Source of the DNA: Macrophomina tecta
Lineage: Eukaryota > Ascomycota > Dothideomycetes > Botryosphaeriales > Botryosphaeriaceae
Length of the DNA stretch: 64,000 bases
Assembly (NCBI GenBank): GCA_024180945.1
Contig: JAKSGN010000041.1
Coordinates: 1-64,000 of the forward strand
Direction of reading: 5' to 3'
Below the pieces are notes generated by a model. The model searched no databases. It was not told the origin of the DNA and saw only the letters and a list, made by a program, of their open reading frames with translations. Made by a program: the position numbers and the translations under genes. Positions 32,912 to 46,214 of this stretch are shown here, one piece after another. Every line of letters begins with the position of its first letter. Within the stretch, counting starts at the first letter, position 1.

Positions 32912-34933
32912 ATCTTTAAACTATATACTTAAGTGCTTTTCTTTTAAAGCTAGTAAATTCTTTTCTTATAAGCCGCGATAGTCTACGTAAGACTATTAAC
33001 TACTAAGTAATATCTAACTATTATTCTAACTAATATATCTTATCTAGCGGGTTTTTAATATTAGGTTTTTTTTTAAGTAAAGGCCTAATCTTTTCTCTAA
33101 CCGCTATTTTTAGCTATTTTTATAGAAAAAGCTTAGTATCTTAAGATTCTAGGCCTTAGATCTTATAGTACTAGATTTTCTAGACTTCTAGATTTCTATT
33201 TTCTAGTTTTTTAAAGTTTAGTTTTCTAGTTTTCTTAATCCCGGCTATTAGAAATTCTAAGCTTATAATCTTTAGTTTCTACTTTAGAGTTTTCTATTCT
33301 CGAGGCCCTAGTTTTTAAACGTTTATTTTTTTAGTTTCTAGTTCTTAATTCTAAGTCTTTTTTACTAGGGTTCTTAGTCTCTAGTTAACTAAGCTAGATA
33401 TTTATCTAGTTATCTAAGTCTCTATCTAAGTCTTCTTATTTTCTAGGCCTAAGCCTTTTTCTAGATAATATATTAGCTATAATATTCTTATTTTCTAAAA
33501 TATATTATACCTTAAAATTTATAAGGTGGATCTAGGTAAGCTATTTAGTAATTAGCGCTCTAGGTAAATCTATTATTATTTACTAGAGTTAAGTAACTAG
33601 GACTTTATAGTTTATTTTTATTATAAATTATACTTTATAGAGCTAATAGCGAAATCGCTTTAGTCTATATATAAGCGCTTTATATTCTAGTTTATTACTA
33701 TTATATGTTTTCTTAGTAGAGAACTAAATTTTAAATTTAAATTATATAGGGCACCTTCTTCTATTATAGCTAATTTAAGCTAAGTATACGCTCTATTCTT
33801 ACTTTAAAGTATCTATTTATATAATAATTTTACTATAGCCTTCCTTATAATTAACTAGTATTAGAGAAGAAAAAAAATAATAGCTACTTTAAGCTTATTT
33901 ATAGCTTTTTAGCACTTATTTATCTATTTAAAGACGATATTTTTTTTAAGAAAGTTATATAACGGCTTAGCGCTTATACTATAGTAGAATATCTATACTC
34001 GATAGTAGCTATAGAGTTTAAGAAACTCTTATACTTCTTATTAACTTTAATAGAATAGCTAACTTAGAATCTTCTTAATTTTTTTAGATTAGAGTGCCTT
34101 CTATTAGCGTTATAGATATAATCTAAAATAGCTATATTTTTTTAGTAGAAGTACATCTTTTTTTTTAAGATTATATAGCCTGCTCTTTCTATATTATATA
34201 ATATAGTATTAAGATTCTAGATATATTTAACTATAAACTTTTATAGTCTAGGTTTAATCTCTTTATTTTTATAATTAGATTATAGCCTATTAATTATAAT
34301 ATTATTAATATAGTTCTAAGTTTTTTATAGAATATAGTCCTTAAGTATAAATATAATAGTATATTAGAACTATACTACTAAGTTAGTTACTTCTTACAAA
34401 ATAGTCGTATAATATAAAAGACTAATTAAAGTATTAAAAGCTATTAGATTCTAACTTTCTTTTATTAGTAGTATCTAGTTATATCCCGAAAAGAAGTCTA
34501 AAAGACTAAGAATTTTTTTTTTAAAGAAGTACTTCGTAAATTTATTAGTATTTAAAGGGGAATATATATTTCTAATTATTACTAAATTAATATTAATTAT
34601 AGAATTAATTAAGTAATACTTTTTATTCTTCTTCTTTACTAAGAAGAAGGGGTTTTAGTATAAAAAGTTACTATACTTTAGAACTCTCTTTTTTAGTCTA
34701 TCTTTTAATATTATAATAACTTTCTTTTAAAAAACTTTTAGAACTCGGATTTTCTTTACTTACTAAGGTTTATATAAAATAGTCTTAATTATAGCGGGCG
34801 ATATAACTTTACTACTAATTTTACCTTTTTTTTTAAAGGTCTAGAATAATACTTACTTATAGTTAAAGAATATTTTAATTAGTAGCTCTTTTTCTTATTT
34901 AGTTACTATATTACTAATATTTAATTTCTTAAT
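32912..34933 (-). pseudogene. Reverse transcriptase/RNase H part of gypsy G (piece 2 of pol)
   Basis: On the minus strand the reverse transcriptase is clear at ~34230-34750: NKKYYLINSIININLVIIRNIYSPLN, then KKKILSLLDFFSGYN (formerly DFFSGYDQ) and LLYYTTIL. The thumb/connection is at 33950-34250 (KFIVKYI, NLNTILYNIERAGY, FLNSIATIEYRYSTI). RNase H-like sequence follows to ~33000. At 32912 the gene is cut by B1; its integrase is at 14112-15784. This reverse transcriptase is a different gypsy lineage from A/B/F. Stops are TAG/TAA. Confidence 0.75.
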
Positions 34934-35665
34934 TATTACGAATCCCATGGGTAATAGTCTCGTATGGGTAAATATTTTCTAAGAAATAAAAACCCTTACG
35001 AAAGAAAATCCCGTAGAGAAATATTAATTATAGAAAAATAGTACTTAGAGAGCTTAGTTAAAAAATAGATAACGCGATAAAATCTTATAGAGAAATATCT
35101 TTCTTAAAGAAATAATTTCTATATAAAAAAAATAAAAGCCGTAGTTATAAAAAACTATAGTCTAGTAGTATAATACTTTCTTAGTAAGGATTATAGGTGA
35201 AATCTAGAAAACTAGTAAAGAGGCACGTTATATAATAATAAATAAAATAAATATTACTATTATTTATAGAAGAAAGTTAAAAGTTAAATTCTAAAAAGTA
35301 GATATTAGCGTCTAAGTTACGTAGGCCCTATAAGAATCTATTAAAATTAACTTAATCTAAAAATACTAATCTAATACTATTAATCTAGCTACTTTAATTT
35401 AGCTATATTAATCTAGATTATTATATTTCTTCTATAGTATATAGATATACTTACTAGATAGTACTTTAATCTTTATAGTTAACTTAAAGTTCTAATATAA
35501 TACTATTAGAGATAATAAGCCTAACGTATACTACGTACTAATATATTATATAATTATTACTATTATTTTAATTCTTTATTCTTCTCTTATTTTTTAAGGT
35601 AAATTCTTTAGCTATCTAACTCTACTAAGCGATTTTAAAGCCTAGTAGAAGAGGCTACTATTATA
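34934..35665 (+). mobile_element. RIP-mutated solo LTR-B inside gypsy G
   Basis: Starts tattacgaatccc and ends gaggctactattata, 732 bp, plus orientation. It is flanked by perfect 5-bp copies ttaat (34929-34933 and 35666-35670). The homology to the intact LTR runs full length with some internal divergence, for example the end region agcgattttaaagcctagtagaagaggc. There is no internal element DNA, so it is a solo LTR, older than the one at 12560-13355 because it is mutated. Confidence 0.85.
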
Positions 35666-35670
35666 TTAAT

Positions 35671-38600
35671 TTACTCTAGAATTTAGCGAGCTTTTTTTAC
35701 TAGTTTACTAAACTTCTTAGTAATTAGGTAATTATAGAGACTATTTAGTAGTCTAGCTAAAATAGCTTTTTTTTATTTAATAGTCTCTTACTTCTAAAGC
35801 TAGTTTATCTCGGGTATACTTTTATTTAAATTAAAATTACCTACTAGTTATACTTTATTAGCTTTTCTCTTATATATCGTACTTATTTTTTTTAGTTTTT
35901 TTAGAGAACTAGCCTCTCTTTTAGTTTCTTAAATTTTTTTACTAAAATAGGTTGTTCATAATTAATAACTTATTAAAATAGGTTAAGATAAAGAGAGATA
36001 AAGAAAAATTATCGCTTATTTATAAGCGCTACTTATTACGCTTATCTATAGAAGAGTACTTAAGGCTTAGCTTATTTTTAGTAAAAGACTTATATCTAGC
36101 TAGGTATAAATCTTTACGCGTATAGACTAGAAACTTATATCTAGCTAGGTATAAGTCTTTTAGTATCTTAGTATCTTTTTTTACTTTAATTAATTCTTTT
36201 AGAGGATCTTTACCTTTACTCTCTATATATACTAGCACGAAATCCTATACTTATAACTTTATATCGCTAGCTTCTACTAAGACTTTATTCTTTTTTATAG
36301 TTATTATATAGGCCTAGGCTTTTATATATTTAGTTTTACTTAGTCTTTTAGGTATTTCTTATTATCTTTATTATCTATTTTTTTAACTCTTAGCTAAATA
36401 TTAATCTTTTAGTAGCTAAGTAATTTATTACGCTAACTTATATAGAAGATAATCTTTATTTTATTTAGTATTAAGTATACTTAATATAAAATTCTTTTAT
36501 TAGTCTAATACTATAGCCTAAAGCTAGCGAACTATATCTATAGAGTACTAATAATAGTATTAATACTACTATACTCTAGTATAAAAAAGGTAACTAGAAA
36601 GTTTAATAATCTAAGCTATAAATAAATAAATAAAATAAATCTAATAAAGTCTACTATTAAACTCGTAATAGGTATAACTTTATAAGTTTTAATTTTTTTT
36701 AGTAGAATTTCTATAAAGAGACTATATTTCTTAATAACACTTCTAGAAATTATATTTAACTCCGACCTAGTATTAAAGAGAATATTAATTATTTAATTTA
36801 TATATAGGCCTACTAAATCTCTACTAATAGAATAAGTCTTTATTATTAGTACTTAGCCTATTATATTATATAAATTATAAGCTTTTAAACTACTTATTCT
36901 TTCTAGGCTTATTATTAAGTTTATAGTTATTAGTTATAATATTACTACTTCTTAAGATTTTGTTTTTTAGAAGTATAGCTAAGCTGCTCTTACTAGTTAT
37001 ATCTAGTATATTATTCTATATTTAGAGCTTTAAGCTTTTTTTACCGTATTATATATCTTATTCTATTTAGTATATACTTAAAAAAGTTTTTTATACGGCT
37101 CTATTACCTCAAGTAGCCTTTATATAACTAGGCTAATAATTAATTCTATATTCTCTAGCTAGTTTTCTATAGTAGATAAAGTCTACGATCTTTTTAGGCT
37201 TATTCTATAGCCCTTAGGCATATACTAATTACGTAGAGGCTCTATACTAGTACTTAGCTTATCTTATATAGAATTCTTTATTTTTCTTACTTATTTCTTT
37301 AGTATTTTTTCTACTTTATTATTATCGATTTTCTAAATATATCTAGGCCTAAATTTTTTAATAGTATTTAGGTATTTCTTTCTAATATCTTTATTAGGTA
37401 TAGGTCTCTTTTTCTTACTAGCGTGGTTTAGCTATTTTTATATTACCTATACTAGGTTCTTATTAAAGTCTAGACTAAAAATATCTTATATGTTAGTCTA
37501 GAGTTTTAAATCTTTTATATTTAACTCGTTATTTATCTAGAAGCAGTTAGTATCTAAAATATTTTTTATTATTATAGATTTTTTATTCTTTTTAGAATAC
37601 CCCGCTTTAGTAGCTTTAGCCTTAAGCGTTTAAAGCTTATTATTATACTCTAAAGCTAATAGCCGATTCGTTAGACTATAGATCTATCTAAGATAGAATT
37701 GTTATTTATTATTTTAATACTAGTAGTCTTAGTCTTAATTATGTACTATATCTTTATATTTCTTAGACTAATAATACTTTTCCTTATATCTACTATAGTA
37801 AAAGCTATTATTAGGTAGTTCTAAGCCGAAGTTTTAATTCTAAGAGTTATCCCTATTTTCTCTAGGTGCATTAAATTAATCCCGTAAGTAATTAGATATA
37901 AGCTTAATTATAAAGCACGCCCTTAGTAGAACGTTATCGCGAATTAGATAATTTAGAACCTTATCTAGAATTTTCTTAGCTAAGATAATTAAAAGTACTT
38001 TCTTATACTAATCGCTAAATTCTTAAATTACTTAGCTAGAGTATTAACTTTCTTATTAATCGGTATTCTCGAACTTAATAAGATCTATTATAGGGCCGTT
38101 TATTAATATAATAAACTAGTTAAACGATTAGCTTAGCTTTTCGTATATTAGTATACTTTTTTTAATTTTCTAGGCTCCCGAGTATTCTAAGTAAGATAAG
38201 ATTAATGTACTAATCTTTTCTAAGAAGCTTTATATATAATTTTTTTAATATAAGCTTTTTATCTAGTTAAGTCTTAATAGCTTTATAATTATAAGTATAT
38301 AAGCTTCTTTAGTTAATTCTATATTCTTTAAAAAGAAACGCTAATATTTTCTATAGTATTTTTTAAAAAAATAACTTAGTCTACTTTTAAGAAAAAATCT
38401 TATCTTTCTCTAAAAAGCTCTAAGAAATTATATAGAAGAAGACTAAGTACTATTATAGTCTAAATATAGTTTTTTTCTACTTTTTCTAGTTTTTATGCTT
38501 TATATATTTATATAGTATTTTTTTATAGAATAGTGTTTTACACTTATTATAGTTTTTATATTTATATAGTATAGATCTTTTTAAGACCTTCTAATTATAG

Positions 38601-39270
38601 TCTTTAAATATACGTATCTTTTAAATAGACTCCGTAATAAAGTTCTTATAGTAGTATAGTATACGCTCTACTATTTTACTCTTTAAGTAGCTATTATTAT
38701 TAGCGAGATACTTAAAGTTCTTAAAAAACTTTAATATATTAGTTTTATTAAAGACGGGTATATTTCTTAAACTAGATATTAAAAAAGTCTTATTATATTA
38801 TATATCTAATAAGTTCTTTCTTAATAATTAATAAAGCTAGTTAAAGATAAGAAAAATCTATCTATTTCTATTTATTATAGTACTTAAGTGTAGTAAAGTA
38901 GCTTAATTATTCTAAAATTCCACTACTATAGACGGCATAGAATTATTATATATTTTTACGCTAGAGAAATCTATAGGGTCGCTTATTAATTAAGCTATTT
39001 AAAGAATAATAGATTAGTTTCTTAGATTTAATAAATCTTTAGGTTCTAATAAATCTAAATTACTACTAACTATCATATGCGCACGAAGGTAGTAGTCTAA
39101 AAACTTATATACTAATAAATAGAATAAAAATCTAAATTCTATTATTATTTCTAGTATAAAATAATAGAGTCTTTTTATAAAGCCTTTATTTATATCTAAG
39201 CTATTAATAATAAGCTTAGTAAGGCTATTCTTAGTAATATAAATTTTAATTCTAGAGGTAATAAACTATA
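35671..39270 (-). pseudogene. Upstream (gag/protease) region of gypsy G
   Basis: By position this is the minus-strand region upstream of G's reverse transcriptase. Decayed frames can be read (for example LINSLDINKGFIKRLYYFILE and FRFLFYLLVYKFLDYYLRAHM near 39000-39200), but no gag zinc knuckle or protease motif could be recognised with confidence. A 69-codon frame at 36029-36238 is produced by two palindromic repeats and is probably not a gene. The 5' LTR of G was not found; the region ends at the B2 insertion. Confidence 0.45.
36083..36161. repeat. Dispersed palindromic repeat, copies 3 and 4 (tandem)
   Basis: Two copies (36083-36115 and 36130-36161), each reading acttatatctagctaggtat then aaatct or aagtct. 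Each is nearly self-complementary around ctag. On the minus strand each translates as KDLYLARYK. Related copies are at 14325-14358 and 22214-22243. Confidence 0.65.
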
Positions 39271-39275
39271 GCTAG

Positions 39276-39979
39276 TATAATGGTGGCCTCTTCTACTAGG
39301 CTTTAGAGTCGTCTAGTAGAGTTAGGTAGCTAAAGGGTTTACCTTAAAAAATAAAAAAAGGGTAAAGAATTAGAACGATAGTAGTAATTATATAATATAT
39401 CAGTACGCGGTATGCGTTAGACTTATTACCTCTAATAGGGTTATATTAGAACTTTAAGTTAACTATAAAGGTTAAGGTACTATCTAAAGAGTATATCTAT
39501 ATACTATATAAGAGTTATATTAATTTATAGATAGTAGAGGATAGTTAAAATTCTTTATTATCTATACGTAGTAGAGGATAATTGTAATTCTTTATTATCT
39601 AGTAGGCCCGGTAGGTCTTATATAACTTAGGCGCTAAGGTCTGTTTCCTAAAATCCGACTTTTATATCGGTTAAGGGAGTATTATACCGCTAGACTATTA
39701 TTTCTTAGATTATATAAGTTATCCGACTTTCTTCCGTCTGTTTCTCTTAGCCTAAAGCTAGTTTTTAGGATTTGTAATTCTTTTTTTAGGGATATTCTTC
39801 TCCTACGGGAGTTCGATTTAGTTAGTATTTCCGTAGTCTTACTATACTATATAGGCGTTATTTTTCTACGGGCTTCTGCTACTATCTTATCTAGGCCTAT
39901 ACGCGCTGTTCTTTCTCGAGGCTATTTTTTCTATGCGGGCGCGCTAGTATTACGGCTTTATTATTCTTATAGGTTCTTA
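39276..39979 (-). repeat. 3' LTR of gypsy B2, first part (interrupted)
   Basis: LTR-B starting tataatggtggcc, preceded by gctag (39271-39275). It is cut after ggttctta by copia C and continues at 46215 (gtttctatagtatc) to 46292. It carries a direct repeat near 39525-39605 (agtagaggata...ttctttattatct, twice) that is also present in the partner LTR at 53063-53846, which supports the pairing. Confidence 0.82.
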
Positions 39980-40153
39980 TATTGTAAATAGGTAATAGGT
40001 GCTAGAATAAGTAATTAATTATTTATACTATAGTATAGAGAGGAAGATAATATATATATATATATATATATATTAGATTTCTATCGTGGTAAACGGCCCC
40101 TATTATGCGTAAAGACTACTATAACACCTAAAGTACTATTATAATATTTAATA
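39980..40153 (-). repeat. 3' LTR of copia C
   Basis: A 174-bp LTR, matching 46036-46209. It contains a (TA)n run at about 40050-40073. Target copy tctta lies at 39975-39979, with cctta at 46210-46214. In sense orientation the purine tract gagtgggag precedes it. Confidence 0.82.
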
Positions 40154-40429
40154 CTCCCACTCGATAGCTACTCTTAGTATAAAAAAAGCTAATAATCTTT
40201 ACGATAGTACTTATAGGCCTTATTAAAAACCTTAAAAACCTTTAAGGAGGAGAAGTAAGAGAAAAAAAAAGCCCGCATATTTTATTTTCGCTTAAAAATG
40301 ATAGCTTTTTCTTTACTTAATATCTAGCCCTCTCTAGAACTATTCGAACCTATTTTATATAAGAGGCTTAGTAAACCCATTAGTAATTTATTTAGTAGTT
40401 AGAATATACTTTAGTTTAACTATTTTAAT

Positions 40430-43400
40430 CTCTTAAACTTCTTTTTACTACTTGCATTAGATCTCTATATACTTCGTGTATAAGTAGTACTATAGGTTTA
40501 AGAATAGAGTAATAGCTTCTTAATTATCTCTATAAATAATTATTACGGTCTTTTCTTAGCTTACGTTTAGCTTATAGAGAAGTCTTCTTAACTAGATCGC
40601 TTTCTTAGTTACTTATATTTGTTTAATAAATTCTACTTTATAGGTCGATAGAGCGATGATACTCTAGTACTTAGACTACTAGCTTATCGCCCCGCTTCTA
40701 ATATTAAATAGATATTCGGCTGTTAAGCGCCTTATATTACGATACTCGGCCTAGTCTACGTCGGTAAAGCCTCTTAATATGCGGAGGCTATCTTTATACG
40801 TAAGCCTAAGAGTCTTTATACTCTTAAGATACTAGAGGACACGTTAAGTAAGTTTTATATATTATAGTCTAGGGTTTACTAGGTAATAACTTACTATAGA
40901 TATAGTATATATAATATCTTTTCTAGTTCCGAGTATAATATATATTAGAGATTTTATAATGCGTTAGTACTCGATTCTTTACTCTATTATATATCTATAC
41001 TCTAGTATGTTTTCTAGTAGCAGTAAGGTTTTAATAGATATACTAGTAGGTTTATAGTCGTCTATTTCGAATTAATAAATAATTTTATTAATATACGCCT
41101 CTTAGCTTAGGTAAAGTATCCTGTTTTATTAGTCGCGTTAGATAGATATTCTAAGATAGTAACTATATAGGCCTAGATTTATTATCTAAAAGTAGTTTCT
41201 AAGAGATCTCTTAATCTTTTTAATCTCTATAATACTCGGCCCGATAATTAAAAGATTATTAACGTATACCGTAATATATACGTTACTTTGTACGAAGATA
41301 CTAAGATTAGCATTAATTAGCTTAAAGCTAAGACCGCGTAGAAAATTAGTAAGAGTCTAGTACTAGATCTAAGAGGTTTATTTTAGGCTATAGAGTGCCT
41401 TTTAGAGTTTATAGACCCTCGGCATATTATTAGTTATATAGTAAGGTTGTTTAATATAGATCTCGTAGTCTATATCGCTATATAAGAATGCCGTTTTAAT
41501 ATCTATCTATTCGATCTCGAGGCTAAGGGCGACTACGATCGCGAATAGGGTCTTATAGCTTATTAGCTTAACGACCGAGATATACGTTTTATCGTAGTTA
41601 ATATTCTCTTTTTACGTGAAACCTCTTACTACTTATTTATATTTATAATGTGTAACTTCTTTATACGGCCCTTATTTAAACTTGTAGACCTATTTTCTAC
41701 TAAAGATTCGATAATTCTTTAGAGGATTAATAAGTACCTATATTTTATTCTACTTATGCGAGTTAATCTCTTCGATTATTTCGATCTTCTACTTAGGCTA
41801 GCTTATGTTATTCTTTACTTACTAAATAGTCTTTAGCTTAAAAGGCTCTATTTCTTCTATAGCTACTATTAAAAATATCGAAATTACCTTTTCCTTAGGT
41901 ATACTTATTAGTATAAGCTCTTTTTTGCTATTATTAGGTATATTCTATATAATCTGCCGGATGTAGAGTTAGAGTTTAGAATAATATACTAGTACTTCTT
42001 CTTATACTAAATATACTAGGTAGTTAAACTAAAGTTTTAAATATTATTATTATTCTCTTAGTCTTTAATCTTGCTGCGCTTCGTCTTATTACTAGTCGCT
42101 CTTAGGTAGTAAGTTATCTCTTTAAGTATTACTATTTAAAGTATCTAAAAATAGCCTAAAGATGTCATTACTTTATATAAGTAATAAGATTCTATCTTTC
42201 TATTTAGTAATAGGCTGCGAGTTATCGTTATTTAGTTAAGATAACGCTTATCCTTAATAGTAATTATTAGTCTATTAGGGTAGTAGTTATAAGTTATTAT
42301 TACTCGACTAGATTAGCGCTTACGAGTTATAATCGCTCGGCTAAGATAGCGCTCGTTCTAGGGTTACTATAGATCTTTAGTATCTAGAGGCTGGTATAGA
42401 TACTTACTATATACTTATTAATGATTAGTTTATTAGTTCTACTATCTTACTTCTTTCTACGGTAGTAGCTATTACCTTAGATAAGCTATTATATCTAGCT
42501 CCTATATCTTCTATAGTCTATATAGAAGGAGTAATAAGGACTTTATAAAATTTAGTATTTAGAGTTCTAATAATTCTACTATCTTTAAGTAGAATATAAT
42601 AGTTTATATTTTCTTTATATTTTAGTAAGATATATAATTTATTTTTTAGTTTCGTTAGCTTCTTTCTTTGTTTTAGTAGAGTTAGGTATTTTCCCCTAGA
42701 TTTAATTACTCTTAGTCGTAATAGGTTAGGTTTATTACCGTACTATATTTAGTAAGGTATTATTTTAAGTCTAGATAACGGCGATTTATTAGAGAGAAAA
42801 GTAGTAGTTCGAGTAATCTCTAGCTAAAACTTAGTTAAAAGCTTTATATAGGCTAGTATAGATCTAACTTAGTTATAAATTATCTTATAAGCTCTTTTAG
42901 TAACTCTATTCTACTAATATTAATTAACTTCTATAACTTTAGCTTAGATTATACGAGAGAAGAATATAAACCTTATTTCTTCTTCTACTTATTTAGAAAC
43001 TCGGTTAAGGTATATCTATCTATACTTTTATTTAGGGTATTCGTTATAGTCGAGAAAGAAGCGTAGCGATTTAACTATAAATTCTTATTATTAAGGTATA
43101 GGGATAACTTCTATCTAGCTAGCGAAATCGTCGACGATAGTAAGCTAGTAGCGACTACTATTAAGTTTTTTATTAAATAGTTCTATAATATTAATATAGA
43201 GAAGTTCTATTAGATATTCTTCTTAGTAACTACGTTTTAAGCGGTTATAGGTCTTCTCTACTATTCGTTTCTAGAGATATAGATTATATAGCTAGCGTAG
43301 CTCTACGTTATAGATACTATAGACTTACTTCTTAAGCCGTCGTAGATTCGTATCGCTTATATAAGCGAGACGATTATGCTATAGAGTTATTTAGAAACTA

Positions 43401-45950
43401 ATATAATAAGCTAAAAAGATAAGGTATATTTATAGATCGAGCGTATAGACTTTCTAATACTAGCTTACGGTATATAGATTCTTTTAATTTAATTTATTAT
43501 AAATACTAGTGCCTTAGCTTAAGAATTCGACCTTAGCTCCTCGTTTAAGTAGCTAGAGTACTAATATAAGGTTTATATACGTAAATGAGATAAAGAGAAT
43601 ATTATTAAAAATAAGCTATTTTCTTCTACCTCGTGCGTTATATAGGATGTTTATTATTTCTACTTCTAAGGAAGTTATTAAGGTATTAATACTCTTAAAG
43701 GGCGGCCTATAATACTTATTTAATTAGATAAATCTTAAAGTATTATTATAGATGTGCTAAGTATATCTACTATTAATAATCTAAGCGTTATGTATTAGAA
43801 GAGTCTTCATGGCTATTATTATAAGAATATAGCTAAATATAGTAAAATTACCTTCGATATTATTTTTAAATACTATATTAATATCTTTCTCTAAGGCTTT
43901 TATTACTATAAAGATAGGCTTCTTTAGATCTCTTAGCCCCCCTATATCGTTATCTTTATTATCGGTACTAGGCCGCCTCTTTAATAGCTTACGTATACCT
44001 ATATATAAACTATTTATTCTTATCTTATGCCTCTTTCTTTCTATTCTCTAATCTTTCGGTCTTAGGTTCTTACTAAAGTATTTAGACTCTACGTAATAAA
44101 GCTTTTAGGAGAATAAGTAGTATAGTATATTATTAATCTTAATTCGATATATAGTACTATTCGACGAGGATATAAGTTTCTTATTACCTAGTTCTTAAAT
44201 TAGAGCTAGTATAGAAAGCGTTTATATCTCTACTAGTTATTTATCTAATTATTTCTTTCTATACTCTTCTTTAATTATCTTATTCTTAATATAGTCAAAT
44301 ATAGGTACTACTCTAATAATATTTTCGTCTACGTCTCTATCGTTAACGAGATCTATTTATCTAAATATATAGTTCTAGAAACTTTTATACTCTAGGCCTA
44401 ATATATATATAAAGAAGAATATTTATTTAATTTCTAAGATAACGTAGTTAGAATTAAGAAGAAGTTTTTTAGAATAAATTCTTCTAATCTTAGCTTCTAA
44501 AGTTTAAGTACTTTTATATTTTTCTTATATAAGTAATATATATCTTCGCTAGAGGTTAATATATATTCTAAAGCCTTTTAGCTTAAAGGCGTCTTTAACT
44601 ACTCTAAGAAGGGACTAGACCCGGTAAATCTTAAATATATTAATTCGCTACGCCGTATTATATATTAGCTTTACCGTAATTATTATAGAGTAGAATTTCT
44701 AGTAATAAGTTTATTATCGTACTTTCTTCTCTTTAGTTAGTAGAGTAATTCTATCTTTAGCTATAGCGAATATTTAGATAAACTTATTAACTTTCTAATT
44801 CTATTTAAACTAGTCGTTAGTATTATCGAGTATTAGAATAGCGCTATAGAACGCGTTTAAGCTAAATTACTCGAATTTCGTAATATTATTTATAGTAATA
44901 CTAGACGTTTTTTAGAGCTAAAGAATTCTAGACTTAATATATCGCTAATCTAACTTAGGGTAACTAAGGAACTACGATATAACGAGCTAAGCGAGCGTAC
45001 TTTTAGACTAAAGAGTTCTAGGCTTAATATTTTACTTAGCTAGCTCGAGACGATAGAAGGGCTCTGGTCTAATAGATTTGGCGTAGGCGAGTAGAATAGA
45101 GAAGCGTAATCTCTATTTAGTACCTTATATATTTTTAAACTATTTTTATATGACTTAAAAAAGTAAGAAAAGTAGAAGCGGTTAATAAGATATCGTAGCC
45201 TACTTCTCGGAAATGTTTTTCGTCTATTAGGCCGAAGATTATACTAGTTTATAGTTTTTTTAATAGGTAGTACGGGTCTTTTATCCCTTTTATATCGTAA
45301 GGTATAAAGCCTAGGAATTTTAGTACTACCGTTAGGCTAGAATACGAGACGAGAATAATAGCTTAGTCCTAGTATAAGATTAGAGTATCGGTAGTCTTTA
45401 CTTCGAGAAGCATCGCGAGAGGTAATAGCTAGAATAGCGTTAACTAATATATAGTATACTTATTCTTTAACGGGTACGCGTCTATAAGCTCGAATAACCG
45501 ATCTCTCTATTAGGAAAGAAAAGTATATTTTTCGAATTCGATAAAACATCTAGTAATAGAAGTGACGGTACGTAATAAGATTAAGTTTATTATTTATCTA
45601 AGAGTAACGAACTAGCCGTAGAGCTAATATTAGCTTTTCTAGAGCTAGTAACTAAGAGGTATTAGTAGTAGAAATTAATATCTTTTTTTACTTATTTATT
45701 ATATTAGGTGCCGATATATAAAGTTCGAGTTTAAGCGAAGTTAGCTAGGGCTTAGCCCCTTAAATCTTATAGTAGTTTTAATTAATATATTATAGGAGTT
45801 GTTATAGTAATAGTTATATCGCTATAATAACTATAATACTATAATAACTATAATATTTATAATTTTTAGTAAATAGAAGATTTTATCTACTAAATTACTC
45901 TTAAAGACTTTAGGTTTCGGGTTTTAATATCTACTTAGAGCTACTAAAAT
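40430..45950 (-). pseudogene. gag-pol of copia C, RIP-degraded
   Basis: RNase H at ~40430-40820 is the clearest part: LRGFTDVD, AEYRNIRRLTAEYLFNIRSGAIS, SIIALSTYKVEFI, KKAI-LRRLLYKLNV. Reverse transcriptase at ~40950-41720 has ENINYDKTYISVVKLISYKTLFAI followed by VVALSLEIE, then IDIKTAFLYSDIDYEIYIK. Integrase is expected at ~42800-43800 and gag at ~44300-45900 by order; these were not traced residue by residue. Stops are TAG/TAA at former Gln/Trp codons. Confidence 0.78.
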
Positions 45951-46021
45951 ATAATAATTAGTTTCTTAATCTAATAGATAATTACCTAGTACGGAAGCTT
46001 AGCTAATAGTAGTATACAAGC

Positions 46022-46035
46022 CCGGGCTTATAACC
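46022..46035 (-). other. Primer-binding site of copia C
   Basis: In sense orientation ggttataagcccgg follows the 5' LTR directly. Same as copia D (17132-17144) and nearly the same as copia H (60152-60165, ggttataagcctgg). Complementary, after undoing one RIP change, to the anticodon arm of initiator tRNA-Met. Confidence 0.65.
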
Positions 46036-46209
46036 TATTATAAATAGGTAATAGGTACTAGAATAAGTAATTAATTATTTATACTATAGTATAGAGAGGA
46101 AGATAATATATATATATTTATATATATTTCGAACCTCTATCGTGGTGGACGGCCCCTATTATATATAAAGGCTACTATAACACCTAAAGTACTATTATAA
46201 TATTTAATA
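46036..46209 (-). repeat. 5' LTR of copia C
   Basis: 174 bp, tattataaatagg to atttaata on the plus strand, matching 39980-40153; followed by target copy cctta (46210-46214). Confidence 0.82.
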
Positions 46210-46214
46210 CCTTA

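Larger units (their letters stand above)
39980..46209 (-). mobile_element. Copia C: complete Ty1/copia retrotransposon, RIP-inactivated, in the B2 3' LTR
   Basis: 6.23 kb with short 174-bp LTRs, target duplication tctta/cctta, primer site 46022-46035 and purine tract next to the 3' LTR. Gene order on minus: gag, integrase, reverse transcriptase, RNase H. It interrupts LTR-B of gypsy B2; removing it restores the LTR sequence ggttcttagtttctatag seen in related copies. Confidence 0.87.

Noticed and set aside
36029..36238. 69-codon minus-strand ORF
   Set aside because: Most of it is made by two copies of the palindromic repeat. The rest has no similarity I recognise, and it lies in the G gag region.
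40050..40073. (TA)n microsatellite as an independent feature
   Set aside because: It is part of the copia C LTR and is shorter in the partner LTR, so it is ordinary slippage helped by RIP.
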